Of a DNA stretch of 64,000 bases, positions 23,929-35,568 are shown in pieces (position 1 is the stretch's first letter; each line of letters starts with the position of its first letter). The stretch covers positions 22,576-86,575 of the forward strand of contig JAMYHX010000232.1 of assembly GCA_025529335.1 (NCBI GenBank), in the 5' to 3' direction. The translations under genes and the position numbers were made by a program. The stretch is from Rhizopus sp. PT2906 (taxonomy: Eukaryota > Mucoromycota > Mucoromycetes > Mucorales > Rhizopodaceae). The notes under the pieces were generated by a model. It ran no database searches. It was given only the letters and a program-made list of their open reading frames with translations, and was not told the origin of the DNA.

Positions 23929-26211
23929 ATGGGCGCAGTTCAAAGAGACGTTTATAATCCTCTTCTTTTCGAAATTGCTTGGGAGGTTGCTAATAAAGGT
24001 AATAACAAAAGAGAGAAAAACACACTTATGCTGATCTGTCTCTAATATACAGTGGGTGGCATCTACACGGTCATCAAGACCAAAGTTCCAGTGACGATAC
24101 GAGAGTTTGGTGATCGCTATACTCTAATTGGTCCACTTAATTATAAATCAGCTCCCATGGAAGTCGAAGCATGTGAGCCATCAAACCCCCATGTAAAGGC
24201 ATGTCTGGATGAAATGAGCGAGCATGGTGTTAAGTATCTATATGGACGTTGGTTAATCGAAGGTTCACCCTATGTTCTCTTGTTTGATACCAACAGTGTC
24301 TTTCATAAATTGGATGAATGGAAAGGCGATCTCTGGCGTTCTGCTGCTATCCCTTCTCCTCCTGCAGACACTGAAACGAACGACGCGATTCTCTTCGGTT
24401 ATCTCATCACTTGGTTCTTGGGGTTGCTCACTCCAAAGGTAAAAAAGGGAAAACTTGGGAAAAATACGGGATATGGAAATGACATATTTACACATGTAGT
24501 ACAATCAATCTGGGGACCCCGCAATCATCTGCCATTTCCATGAGTGGTTGGCCGGTGTCGCTCTACCTTTGATCAAGAAGCGTCATCTTGACGTTTGTAC
24601 CATTTTCACAACACATGCTACTCTCTTGGGTCGTTATCTTTGTGCTGGTGATGTCGATTTCTATAACAATTTAGCCAATTTTGATGTGGATGCTGAGGCA
24701 GGTAAGCGTGGGATCTATCATCGTTACTGTATCGAACGAGGTGCTGCTCACTGCGCTGATGTCTTTACGACTGTTTCTCATATCACTGCTTATGAATCTG
24801 AGCATCTTTTGAAGAGAAAACCAGGTAATTTCTATAAAAGTACTTTTGTAGCAAACAATTAATCCTTTCAACAGACGGTGTCTTGCCCAATGGTCTAAAT
24901 GTCGTCAAATTCTCCGCAATGCATGAATTCCAGAACCTACACGCGTTGAACAAGGAAAAGATTCATGATTTTGTTCGCGGACATTTCTATGGACACTATG
25001 ACTTTGATTTGGACAATACAATTTACATTTTCACCGCTGGTCGATATGAATACCGTAATAAGGGTGTAGATATGTTTGTAGAGGCTCTTGGACGTAAGTG
25101 AGCGTAAGAGAGAAAAATCATGTTTATTGATCTCTTTTTTTTTTCAGGCTTGAACGCACGTCTCAAGTCATCTGGATCCAAGATGACCGTGGTAGCCTTT
25201 ATCATTATGCCAACAACAACGCATTCATTCAATGTGGAAGCACTCAAAGGACAAGCTGTCACCCGTCAACTTCGAACGACAGTCAGTGAAATCCAAGACC
25301 GCATCGGTAAAGTGATTTATGAACATGCACTTCGACTAGAAGATATCGATCCCGCCAAGTTTTTGTCTGACGCAGACAAGGTCCTTCTCAAACGTCGTGT
25401 GTTTGCTCTCAAGCGTACTTCATTGCCACCTATCGTGACACACAACATTGTTGACGACCACAAGGATCCTGTTCTGAACCAACTTCGCCGTCTCCAGCTG
25501 TTCAACAACTGGGACGATCGTGTCAAGGTCGTGTTCCATCCTGAGTTCTTGAATGCAAATAACCCTCTCTTTGGTATGGACTATGAAGAATTTGTGCGTG
25601 GATGTCATCTCGGTGTATTCCCCTCTTACTACGAACCTTGGGGATACACTCCAGCCGAATGCACCGTCATGGGTGTGCCGTCAATCACAACCAATCTCTC
25701 TGGTTTTGGATGCTTTATGGAAGAAAATATTGAAAACTGTGACGATTATAGTATCTACATCACTGATCGTCGCATGAGGTCTGTAGAGGAATCTCTCCAA
25801 CAATTATGTGATCAAATGTATCAGTTTGTACAAAAGACACGTCGTCAGCGTATCAATCAGCGTAATCGTACTGAGCGTCTGTCAGATCTCTTGGATTGGA
25901 AACGAATGGGTCTAGAATACATCAAAGCACGTCAATTGTCTCTGCGTCGGGCATATCCTGAGAGTTTTGTGGATGACGATGAAGATTCCCAAGAGACAGC
26001 CCATGTGAAGATTCCTAAACCTCTTTCGGCGCCTGCATCTCCTCGTATACGAATGCAAGTGAATACATTGCTAAATGACGATGAAGAAGAGGAAGATTAT
26101 CTGTTCCCGGCGCTTCGCAGAAATAACCAAACACAAGAGCAGGAGCTTTTAAGTGAAGGTGATATTGAGGCATTTAATAAGTTGGCACTCGAACATAAGG
26201 AACATAAATAA
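23929..26211 (+). CDS. GSY1: Glycogen synthase
   Basis: Predicted cytosolic GT3 enzyme that extends glycogen from UDP-glucose. Five exons (23929-23998, 24053-24438, 24500-24824, 24875-25093, 25148-26211) give 687 residues, close to the usual 700. Hallmarks are the sugar-nucleotide site VGGIYTVIKTK, split by intron 1; HFHEWLAGVALPL; TIFTTHATLLGRYLCAGD; NGLNVVKF; and the catalytic FPSYYEPWGYTPAE near residue 495. The arginine cluster RRQRINQRNRTERL fits the glucose-6-phosphate regulatory site, and the acidic Ser-containing C-tail fits phosphorylation control. A frameshift after WFLG was considered but not needed: splicing 24438 to 24500 in phase 0 restores the frame and only leaves a slightly long loop (LLTPKYNQSG). 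The stop is 18 nt from the stop of the convergent Dcn1-like gene. Confidence 0.95.
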
Positions 26212-26229
26212 AGTTTTTTTTTTCTTTCT

Positions 26230-27207
26230 TTATTCAGACATTTGGATATCTCTTTCTTTCTTCCACTCGACAAATTCATCAAATAGAACTGGCCCTATTG
26301 AATTATATGAGTATGATTCTCTCTCTCTCTCTCTTTGCCATCATTCTCTTACACGCAGAAGATTCATCATAATTGGATAAATCAGTAGAGACAAAATCCA
26401 AGAAACTCTGCCACTGATCTCGATTGATCACCTTGGCTGGTTTCTTTTCTTGTAGGAATGTAACAAATTCATGAACAATAGGGAATCTGTCGCCTAGCAG
26501 CATAGTCCATACAACAATAGCCGTCTTGATAAAAGTGTGTCAGTTCCTGAATAGAATAAATGAAAAAGCTTACCTCTATTTCCATGCATTTCTGGTCTTT
26601 ATTCTTGGCATAATTAAATGTATATTTGTACATTTCTCTGAACTCTGCAGGATCATGAAACGCTTTATCAAACTCGGGTCGTTTTGCTTTTAATTTTTCA
26701 AGTGAATCTGTTCTATATTTTCAAAAGATCAACCAACTGTTTAACTGTGTTTTCTCCTTATTACCCTAGTTCCTCCATGCCTACCATCCATTCTTGCTTT
26801 GTGATGTAACCCATGGTTGATGTATGCATTTTCCAAGCAATGGCAAATATGAGTACCTAATGTGCAAAGATGAATGTGATGTTGCATACGTGTTGATTAA
26901 TTTACGTCTTCTATGGATAAGCCCAGATCTTCAAAGAACTGTCTTGTGCCGTCTGGAGTGATGGTATCAGGTATATCTGGGTCTGCATAATGTTTAAATA
27001 ATTGTTCACATTGTTGCTTGTTAAACTAAAAAAATCATGTAAATAATAATGCTAATGACTCTAACCAATGTCTACCTGTTGAGTTGATTTTATCTGATTT
27101 GTTTTTTGGTCTATTTGTAGATTATGATGTGATGCTTGGTTATTCAATCTTTTGCGCTTGGAAGCGTTTGTCTGCAGTGAAGCTGTACTACTTGGTTTTG
27201 AGCCCAT
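26230..27207 (-). CDS. DCN1: Dcn1-like cullin neddylation co-factor (PONY domain)
   Basis: Predicted scaffold-type E3 that helps Ubc12 transfer NEDD8 to cullins. Six exons (27207-27076, 27025-26906, 26856-26765, 26712-26574, 26524-26353, 26294-26230) join to 239 residues. The N-terminus MGSKPSSTASLQ is followed by KRKR, a nuclear-signal-like cluster, and has no UBA domain. That resembles the DCNL4/5 group rather than DCNL1. The PONY domain runs to the end with PDGTRQFFEDLGL, AWKMHTSTMGYITKQEW, VINRDQWQSFLDF and DLSNYDESSAWPVLFDEFVEW; the last motif is formed only by splicing 26353 to 26294. The final exon ends 18 nt from the glycogen synthase stop, so the two transcripts must overlap at their 3' ends. 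Confidence 0.9.
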
Positions 27208-27351
27208 TTGAACAATGTTACGCTTTAATGACATACAACAACAAAAAGGGTCAATAGCGTTCACAAAGTCGAAAAAGATAAAAAGTGCTTCCATTTTCAA
27301 ATGAAATTTACGGAACGTTAAATTGCCACCACAATTAAGTCACAACTTGAT

Positions 27352-28220
27352 CTATTGAAGAATATTAGGGGCCTTATTTTTTTCAAATGTCTTTGACTTA
27401 TCCCGACTACTGGCATCATGGCCAGTGTCCCAGCATTCTCTTGCATTTAGGAAGGATGCAGTCTTGTATATAAATTCAGTGTTACAGTGACTGATTTTAG
27501 CAGATAGTTCAGGAAATGTCTCCTGGAAGAGCAGCGAGCATAGGCCAGAAAGGCCAATGGCGAGGGCAGACAGGTTGTTTCTAGACTTGATGGCCTTTTT
27601 GTTTGAGACTAACACGCAGTCAGGATTTCGACACAAGAAAGATCCTTTGACCTTTGTCTTTATATCTTTGTCTTTGACAATCTTTCGATGGATGGGGTGG
27701 TCCAGCTTGGAGAAGCAGTACATACATGTTTGTGATATGTTCTCATTTGTGATGCACACATTGATGTTCATATCATGCATGCACTGCTTCCTTTTTCCGC
27801 GATATCGTCTATATCCCTTTAATTGTGGAGCCTACCCCCGTGCCTCTGTCTCCGATAAACATGATAGGGCATGGTCTGCCTGTATCTTTTACTAAATAGT
27901 TTATATAATAGTTAGTATTCATCAATCGTATATTACTGTGCTTTTTACCTTTCTTAACTATCAAAAATGCTCTTTCTTTTGCGCACAAGCGTCTTCGAAA
28001 GCGGTCGTTTTGCATTTCACATGTCCTTTTCAATTTGACTCTCTTTTTGGAACTATAAAAAATTTCTGAGAGCTAAACGGTTATTGACATGTTGCTGGTG
28101 TATATTTATTGCTTGCTCAACGCTTGTTGCCAACTTTAAGTCTAACTTTGAAAGATTATTTTCAATGGCTTGCACTGCTTTGCCTTCTGTTGACTTTTTG
28201 TTTTTTCCAGCTTTCTTCAG
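27352..28220 (-). pseudogene. Relic of a Fanzor/TnpB-like RuvC nuclease gene (group with GDRGTG motif)
   Basis: The minus strand carries the C-terminal half of a TnpB-like protein of the eukaryotic Fanzor class (transposon-encoded, RNA-guided nucleases related to Cas12). Visible in order are a lysine-rich N-side segment (about 28220-28080), then RFRRRLCAKERAF, FIGDRGTGVGS, SQTCMYCFSKLDHP with a second cysteine pair in FLCRNPDCV, and SALAIGLSGLCSLLF. The gene is broken by a TAG plus frame change near 28050 and by one extra G near 27820. The RuvC-III aspartate expected before SALAIG appears to be replaced (SRNNLSALAIG). A normal-looking GT-AG intron (GTAAAA to AAAAG) may still be present near 27950-27880. 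It cannot encode a working nuclease. No terminal repeats could be recognised. Confidence 0.65.
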
Positions 28221-30348
28221 ACATTATAACATCCTGAGCCAATATCTAAATTTTCAGTTGTGACATTTCCATTTTTGATCACAAAAGGCAATGTCAACAA
28301 TGATCATAGATACGACTGACAATGGTGAAATCAAGACAAAGGACGTGGTTAAAGACGTTCTTTATTCTTTTTCATATTCTCCAAATGAAGTTAAAGCTCT
28401 CTCTTAATATATTAAAGGCGTACAGAGCTTTTTTTGGAAGAAATATTAAACCAGGGGAAAGGACAAGTATGCTGTCATTGTCGAAATCATGAGCGAGAAG
28501 TCTATCACATCCTTTGCCCCTTGGTTTCGTCAAGGTTATCATTATCAACCGTATCTATGGTAATTGTTATTGATTCCATTCTAACATCAAACGTGATTCT
28601 CTTTTCAGCAACTACATCAAAACGTCTTCTTGAGATGTCTCTTCTCTCTTCTGTATTGATCTTGTTGTCGATAGTAATATTCTTCAAAGGTATCACCTTT
28701 TAAACTACAAATTGGCATGCCATTTGATTTTCTCAATGCCTACGCTTAAGAAATGTTGCAGTTCGATAAAAGTTATAAACTAATAAGATATTGTTCCTCC
28801 AAAAGTACTTTTCATACACATCAACTACATAATCTAATCTATTGATACTGTTTCCCTTTAGCTTATTAGGTTTAAGATTCAAACTATATTCAAAATAATG
28901 AGTGATAATGTCATGACCATTAATATGCCATAGGATTCTTTCTTGATAGGGGGCCGTGTAGATATTTACTCGGACAAGTGGTATTCCGATTTTTAAACGC
29001 GATGTTCTTTTATAGTATATTCATGAGTGAATATAGTACTTTCCAGTTTACAATAGAATAATTAATTAATTATATATCGCATGAGATGTCTATTCGTTTT
29101 GGGCAATCCAGGAAACCTCATCCACTATTACATCTACTTTGCCAAATACCCCTTGGTTCGACTTACAATTTGGATCAAGGAATATTTAACCAAACATCGC
29201 TTCTAATGCTCTCAGTAAATGACAGTTGAATGAGCCCATAGTGGTATGTTGGTTAAAGTTGCTTATTCATACCAGTAGGAGTAGTATAAACGGTAGCCAA
29301 TCCAATATTATGCTTGGGGGGTAAGCATGTCCATCTACAACACGACAAAAAATAGTTTCTCTACTTTTTGTAAATTATGAAAAAGACATGGTTTCCATTT
29401 GCTTACCCTTATTCTATTTATTTCCTTTTCTCCTTTTTCTTCTAATGATCACTCCTAATGACTTTGTGTCCAGAATACGTATGCGATCTTTCCTCACATT
29501 ATCCCATTGTTATCCTGGGGTTACAACTAGGTTTTTCTACCTTTCTCAACAGATAAACTATAGAGAAAAAAACACTGCAATGATTTTAATATAGACTCAC
29601 GCGACAACACTGTGGGAAATTTTGGACAATGTTTATATTAGAAATCTATGAGGAGCGGAGCATATGCGTCAAACCCCTCATGTTTCTCTTTACTATCGAT
29701 ATCCAAATTTGTACGATAATACCTTTTGTGTCGTCTTTTGTACTACTGATAATCAAGAAGAAGAAGAAGAAGCAAAGACAAGGTTATGCTTTTATTGCTC
29801 ACGAGTCATATGAAGTATTCACTGGTATGTTATTGACTATGGAAGAATATGATGGCTGAGTAGTTGTCAAAAGGAAGGGGAGGTCTGTTTAACCCAGCAT
29901 TGTAATGGCATTGTTTTAAACTTTAAAGTATTACACCAAAAGTTAAACCTATCAACAGACACGCGTAAACATCAAGTCATTCCTTAAACAACCCGCATGA
30001 GATGAATGGCTTATTTTGTGTGGGGCATGTGTACCCACTGGACCTCTTTCCATATTGGTTCAATGGACACTGACCAATGAAAAGTATTCTTACTAAAATA
30101 GAAAGTGTGACCCATAAAATGTCATATTCATAGTAAATGTGAGTAATGTAATGATTGACTATATATAGTAATTGATAGCAAACAGAAAGAGGGGTTTAAT
30201 CATCGGAACATCGTGTGAAGATAACCATTGTGTTCCTGAATTTACATTGTTTAAAGAAGAAAAAATATTCTCTTCTTTTTTTACCTTTTCTTTTCTCTTT
30301 TTATTATTATTTTATTATTATTTTTATTTGTAAATAGATTTGCATAAA
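28221..30348. other. 2.1 kb gene-poor stretch downstream of the Fanzor relic
   Basis: I found no supported gene. Open frames at 28434-28703, 29388-29594 and 29629-29859 lack family character. The stretch is AT-rich, and part of it may be leftover sequence of the neighbouring transposon relic. The last 300 nt serve as the upstream region of the PQ-loop gene. Confidence 0.4.
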
Positions 30349-31454
30349 ATGACAGTTTGTATACCAACAAAAGATGGAATTCCCTATGTTCAATGGATTA
30401 ATGTAAGTTACCCTAATGATTATCCCCCTCTCTTTTATTCACTCTTTATATAGACATTGTTTGGTGATTGTGTCTATGGAAATCAAGATGCTGCTAGTTT
30501 ACTTTTAGGATATATTTCAATATGCTTTTGGTTAAATGCACAATTACCGTAAGTAAACTTGAATATATTAACAATGTATATATCTAATATCATTTCATAG
30601 TCAAGTCATTGAAAATTACAAAATGGGCTCAGCTGATTGTCTAAGTCTTAATTTTCTATCTATTTGGTTAGCTGGTAAATATATAGTGCATATATCATTT
30701 TATAGATTATTTACACTTTGTAATAGGTGATACCGCTAATCTGATAGGAACTATCCTTACAGATCAGTTACCATTTCAGTTTTACTTGGGTATCTATTTT
30801 GTATCAATTGATATATGCTTATTATGTCAATGGATTTATTATAATAAATACAAGAAAAGACAAGATGAATATGTTATTATACCTCAAGAAGATATCATCA
30901 CAAAGCACCTTTCAAATTCATTATTTCAACATCCTGCAATACATCCTCCAGTTAATATACCAGTCGTTATGAATGATGAAACTACCCCATTCTCTTCTTC
31001 TGCTTCTCCTTCAAAATGGTACACCCTTTCTCTAAAAGATCAACAAAAGCTCATGTCTGTCTTGTTCTTTTTCACTTTAAACATCACTTCATCCACACAA
31101 ACAACAACAACAACACAAGCGATAATAGAAAATAACTTTGTTTGGATCGGCAGAATCTCAGCTTGGACATGTGCCACTCTCTATTTACTATCAAGGATAC
31201 CACAGATACTAAAGAACCGCCGACGACAATCTATCGAAGGACTATCGATATCTCTCTTTGTTTGTGCAGCCTGCGCCAATTTGACTTATTCCCTCAGTAT
31301 ACTCACTCACCCTGGTCATACCATAGAATCACTTTTAGAAGCTTTACCTTATTTAATCGGAAGTTGCGGTACCCTCATCTTTGATTTCTTCATCTTTTGT
31401 CAATTTCTGTATTATACACACTATAATAAACCAACCATGAATCATGTTGTCTGA
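30349..31454 (+). CDS. PQ-loop repeat membrane protein, vacuolar/lysosomal cationic amino-acid exporter type
   Basis: Predicted seven-helix PQ-loop transporter of the Ypq/Rtc2/PQLC2 family, which exports cationic amino acids from the vacuole. Four exons (30349-30402, 30454-30548, 30601-30674, 30727-31454) give 316 residues. PQ-loop one is WLNAQLPQVIENYK, created by splicing 30548 to 30601. PQ-loop two is SRIPQILKNRRRQSIEG near residue 235. Between the third and fourth helices lies a hydrophilic insert with Ser/Thr-rich sequence, longer than in many relatives. The repeats and helix pattern make the family call secure; the transported amino acid is inferred from family members only. Confidence 0.9.
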
Positions 31455-32346
31455 TAGTGCACACACATACATACATAAAGCCTAGTTTACCGATACCTCC
31501 AGATACCGGAACAATCAGCCGATCATGTCACATAGCTTGCACTAACACACAAGATTCTTCCCATTTACGTGTTAGCCCCCTGTCTGTCTTATCAAAGGGA
31601 GAAAAAAAGATAGATAAACTGTATCGACGTCACTACAGGCTGACAGTCTCTTGCATTTTATTCACTGATAAAAAATAATAATTTCAGATAACAAAAATAA
31701 TAAAAGAGACAACAAATAATAAAAAAGAGAGCCCATCAGAAGCAAAAGAATGAATAAAGAAGTGATTAGTAAATCAGCTATTTACATTGATATTAAACAC
31801 TTACATTATAAAGAAGAGGATTTATAAGAGAAAAACAGAGAAGTCAAGATCAAGCTATTTATGTAAAGTCTTTATCAATTTATCAGTTACGTGTTATTCA
31901 TAAGTGTTGACCACATTTATCTTCTCTTTCAAAATATCAAGCTTATTTTATGCTGTCTTTTAAATAATAAAGACACAGAAAATCAACTAAAGTGTTAATT
32001 GAAAAATAAGAGACTATCTTTTCTCATGTCATATATTCATTCGTCCCCCCTTGAATTGTTTATTATGTCCGTTGACGCTTTTTTTTTCCTTACACAAATG
32101 CATATAATGATACCGTGAGATAATTGTGCACATGTCTGTGTTCACGTTACCAATTTCAAGAGTGCATTAAAAAAAAGCAGGTAGAAATCTTTGGTTCATT
32201 CTTGAACAATTTACCCCGTTCCTAGTTTTTTTAATATGGATATAATAGTGTAGAGGTGTACAGATCAGTGTGACATGTCTATAAAGTTACTCTCATATCG
32301 TTACCCCTTTCTTTTCCCCTTAATGAAAGCTTGAATAAAGAAACAG
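31455..32346. other. Intergenic region before the transposon
   Basis: This stretch contains the 3' flank of the PQ-loop gene and AT-rich sequence with a T run near 32080. The frame at 31457-31678 is short and unsupported. No RNA gene is visible. Confidence 0.45.
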
Positions 32347-32348
32347 TA

Positions 32349-32421
32349 CAGTGCTTCCAATAAGCAAAGTCTCAACCAATTAAAGTCAATTTCGCGTTTT
32401 CAGAAGCGACGGGATTATGTG
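32349..32421 (+). repeat. Left terminal inverted repeat
   Basis: The left 73-bp arm starts CAGTGCTTCCAATAAGC next to a TA dinucleotide. It differs from the reverse complement of the right arm at four positions by my count. Confidence 0.9.
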
Positions 32422-32423
32422 TG

Positions 32424-32894
32424 CTAACCTTTTGCAGACCAAGCTCTAGAGCGTTTCATGTTTATATCAAAAGCAGACTCATCAAGAAACACGCAATTTG
32501 TCAGAAAGTTCATGTCTGTAGTTTTCCACTTACAGACCCAATCATGCCGTTCCTCCATCTTTGCTGGACTGTTTCTCTGAATAGAATAAAGATCTGCTTT
32601 TTTCAACAAAAGGTTGCATTCACTTCTCATAAAGTTATAAACAGTGCTGCGTGAGACTTTAAGATCATGAAATCGCTTCAATAAATGCCCGGTCACTTCA
32701 ACAACAGCAGCAGAGGGATTAGCGTCAATGAAGTTGGTAACAGTCGTTTTATGCTCTTCGGTTAAAATGCATTTACGACCTACGTTTTTACAGCTCTCAA
32801 AAATACTATCAGGGCACATATTATACTGTCTGACCCATCTCTGAGCAGTTAGAATATGAATGCCTAACTGCTTCGCTGCAGCTGATGCACTCAT
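32424..32894 (-). pseudogene. Truncated Tc1/mariner (IS630-type) transposase
   Basis: An open frame of 156 residues encodes the paired helix-turn-helix DNA-binding region (MSASAAAKQLGIHILTAQRW, then a second helix-turn-helix around RFHDLKVSRSTVYNF). The start of the DDE catalytic domain follows, with the first aspartate in FLDESAF. The frame ends a few residues later (RAWSAKG) where it meets the left-hand inverted repeat. The remaining catalytic residues are therefore deleted. The protein could still bind repeats but cannot catalyse transposition. Upstream in-frame sequence reads DKARFFDLKSA before a stop, so the original start was probably earlier. Confidence 0.8.
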
Positions 32895-32941
32895 GCACTT
32901 TTCAGATCGAAAAACCTAGCTTTATCTTGGACAGTATAACG

Positions 32942-33014
32942 CACATAATCCCGTCACTTCTGAAAACGCGAAATTGATTTTGATTGGTTGCGACTTTGCT
33001 TATTGGAAGCACTG
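32942..33014 (-). repeat. Right terminal inverted repeat
   Basis: The right 73-bp arm ends GGAAGCACTG followed by TA. It is the reverse complement of the left arm with four differences by my count. Confidence 0.9.
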
Positions 33015-33124
33015 TACGTATTCAATCAAAAATTGTTTTTTTTATTGCATGCATTGGATTATCTGAGGTTCAATACATTAATTATCTTTCTCTCTTTTTT
33101 TTTTTTAGTTACAGCACTTATGGA

Positions 33125-35195
33125 ATGAAGCATCAGCAGCAGCCTCATCAACAGTTCATGTGGCTACCAAGGCTTTTAGCCAAAAACATGTACTCAATAT
33201 CCATTATATGCTCAGCACTATTCATTCTATTATTCATATGGCATTTACCACAGCAACAAGTAGAACAGACCATCAAGCATGATAAGCCTATCAATAGAGA
33301 TTACTATTATTCTAATCTCGAGCAATCTTCTCTTCTTGTCACAATACAAAACAGACATCAGTTTATATCCTTTCATCCACTACTATGTCGCTTCCAACAT
33401 TATCCAGTTCATCTCGTCTTATTACCCAATGGCGATCTTTCTCAACAAAAAGCACAAGATGTCCTTTCAGCCACTAATTGTCAGCATGTCGATAATATTG
33501 TTATTCATGACCTTACGACAAAGACAGAAGAGGCGCTATTTGAGCTGATAAAGACAGAGCGTACAAAAGTAGTGATTCGATCTAGTGCATCTAGAGATCA
33601 TTTACTTGAAGCGTTTGTTGACAAGCATGAAATAACCATGATTACTTTACCTGAACAAGACATTAATCATGCTCTTTGGATACCTGATCTCTCAATAGAC
33701 TCTTTACAAAGTAAGATCAATAAACACACATGAAAAAAGCAAATTACTTAGATTGCCTTATATAGATTGGAATAAAGTAGATATCAAGCTTGTCATCATC
33801 ACCGACCGTCGACCCCATTCACTCTCCCGACTGCTACAATCGGCACTAAGATCCGTCTATTTTGGAGATCGAGTGGACCTAAATGTGCATATGGAACAAT
33901 CAGCCGATCGTGTGACTCGAATGTTGGTGAACAGCTTCATGTGGAAACAGGGCGCCAAACAGATCCGACACCGTATCAAAAAGGGCGGTCTGATGCCTGC
34001 GATTGTCGAATCATGGTACCCTAGTCATGACGATGAGTACGCCGTACTGCTCGAAGACGATATCGAAGTCTCACCTTATTTCTATGCGTGGTCAAAGTAT
34101 GCTATCCTCAAGTACCGGTACGGCCGAAACCGTGAGGCGTATCGCTTGATGTACGGTGTCAGTCTGTACGCACCACGTAATTTAGAATTATTACCTGCTG
34201 GTCGAGTCACCTTTGATCCGAACTCGGTCCTCTTGCCGCGATACCCGCCTCAGATGCCTTATCTGAGTCAAGTGCCCTGTAGCTGGGGCGCGGTCTATTT
34301 CCCAGAACACTGGCGAGAGTTCCATGGGTATTTGGTCAGGCGACTTGAGGACTTGAACTTGCCAAAGAACAGCACGGCTCGTGTGATCAGTGTACCGGGC
34401 AGCCGTTCTGATAAATGGAAAAAGTCATGGAAGAAGTACTTTATTGAACTCGTCTACCTGCGTGCCTATGTCATGCTCTATCCCAACTTTCATCAATTTG
34501 AAGCCTTTTCGACAAACCATGTCGAGGTGGGCACGCACTTTAAGTCAGACGGCAAACGACAGTCGGTCATTGGTACCTTCATGGTTCCTCTCATGCAGCG
34601 AGACACGATCCTGTCTCAGCTACCAGATCACCGTCTACCATTTTTTGAAGAACTGCCCGTACTCGATCTTTGGGGCCGCCTTCAAACCCACGAAAGCTTG
34701 GATCGTGTTGCGGCAGAATATCATGAGCATGTGTCCACATGTGCTCGAACTGTTGGATCGTTTGATCCCAAGGACATCTTTTGTCGTGTGGATGGGCCCC
34801 CAGATCCTCCTCAAGTCTTTCCGGGTGCAGCTAAGAAGCCCAAACTGCCAGTGCTCGTGAAGGAAGCGGTTCAGCCGATTGAATATAATTACAAGCCGAC
34901 GTATACAAAGGAAGAAGCCGAACGTGGAAGAACGCTCCTGTTTGAACTCGGTCCAAAACCGATCGACGTAGCTCAGCTGACCCCCGCAGAAGACAAGTCG
35001 GTGGGTCGTGATGATGAAATGATTGACTTGGAAAATGATTTAGATACCTTGAACAGAATATATTACAAGATGAATCCTCAGAATCTTGACTTTTTGAATG
35101 ATGAACAAGAACAAATGGAAGAAGAAGAAGAAGAAGAAGAAAGCTTTGATGATCAAGATGAAGTAGAAGATGATTTGCAGATTGTTGAAGAATAA
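33125..35195 (+). CDS. Type II membrane glycosyltransferase-like protein (GT-A fold, family 2-like)
   Basis: Predicted Golgi-type glycosyltransferase. Two exons (33125-33710 and 33766-35195) give 671 residues. The start MKHQQQPHQQ is followed by one membrane helix (about residues 20-40), so the catalytic part should face the lumen. The second half begins KVDIKLVIITDRRPHSLSRLL, typical of a GT-A nucleotide-binding strand. It contains a DxD-like LLEDDIEVSPYF, which should bind the metal and sugar nucleotide. The C-terminus is a run of glutamates and aspartates coded by GAA repeats (35117-35143). The acceptor used is TATATAG at 33765; the closer TTACTTAG would give a stop. A Tc1-type element ends 110 nt upstream. 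Donor sugar and target are unknown. Confidence 0.8.
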
Positions 35196-35568
35196 AGTCA
35201 TTGCTTTATTTTGATTGGATAGCATTTACAGTAACATTATGTGTGTATGTGCGTTTCTATGGTAATTGAGAGCAATTGAGGTGATCACCAATTTTTATGA
35301 TGAAAGACAATAAATAACCAAAAAAGGAAATTAAGTGATGTCAATTGAAATAGCCAGAAAGGATAAACCAATGAGATTTGAATTTCTTTGTGTATTTTTG
35401 TCGCGTGGATAACCTTTTTTTTTCTCTCTCACTCTTACCCACACACTTCTTTATTTTTTTTAACTCTTTTTATTACTATTATTCTATAGCAAGTGAGACA
35501 GACAAAGAGAGAGAAAGAAAGAGAGAGAGCGAAAAACAGAGCTTGACATATAAACATTTATATTCTTA
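35196..35568. other. Intergenic spacer, glycosyltransferase to phosphodiesterase
   Basis: This spacer of 373 nt contains pyrimidine-rich and (GA)-rich tracts (about 35418-35435 and 35505-35530). No gene or RNA is visible. Confidence 0.5.

Larger units (their letters stand above)
32349..33014 (-). mobile_element. Non-autonomous Tc1/mariner-type element with 73-bp inverted repeats
   Basis: A 666-bp element is bounded by inverted repeats 32349-32421 and 32942-33014. By my count the two arms match at 69 of 73 positions. Each end starts CAGTGCTTCC and is directly flanked by TA (32347-32348 and 33015-33016), the target duplication expected of Tc1/mariner/IS630 transposases. The interior holds only the N-terminal part of a transposase on the minus strand. 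The high similarity of the arms suggests a fairly recent insertion. It ends 110 nt before the start codon of the glycosyltransferase gene. Confidence 0.88.

Noticed and set aside
24418..24440. Apparent frameshift in glycogen synthase after WFLG
   Set aside because: Reading GTTGCTCACTCC as VAHS would need one extra base, but splicing 24438 to 24500 in phase 0 gives a complete synthase without any frameshift.
28434..28703. 89-codon frame in the gene-poor region
   Set aside because: No splice context, no family pattern and a reverse-strand frame of similar length at the same place.
30990..31454. Separate start for the PQ-loop protein at 30786
   Set aside because: The upstream exons add the first PQ loop in correct phase, so the later ATG is internal.
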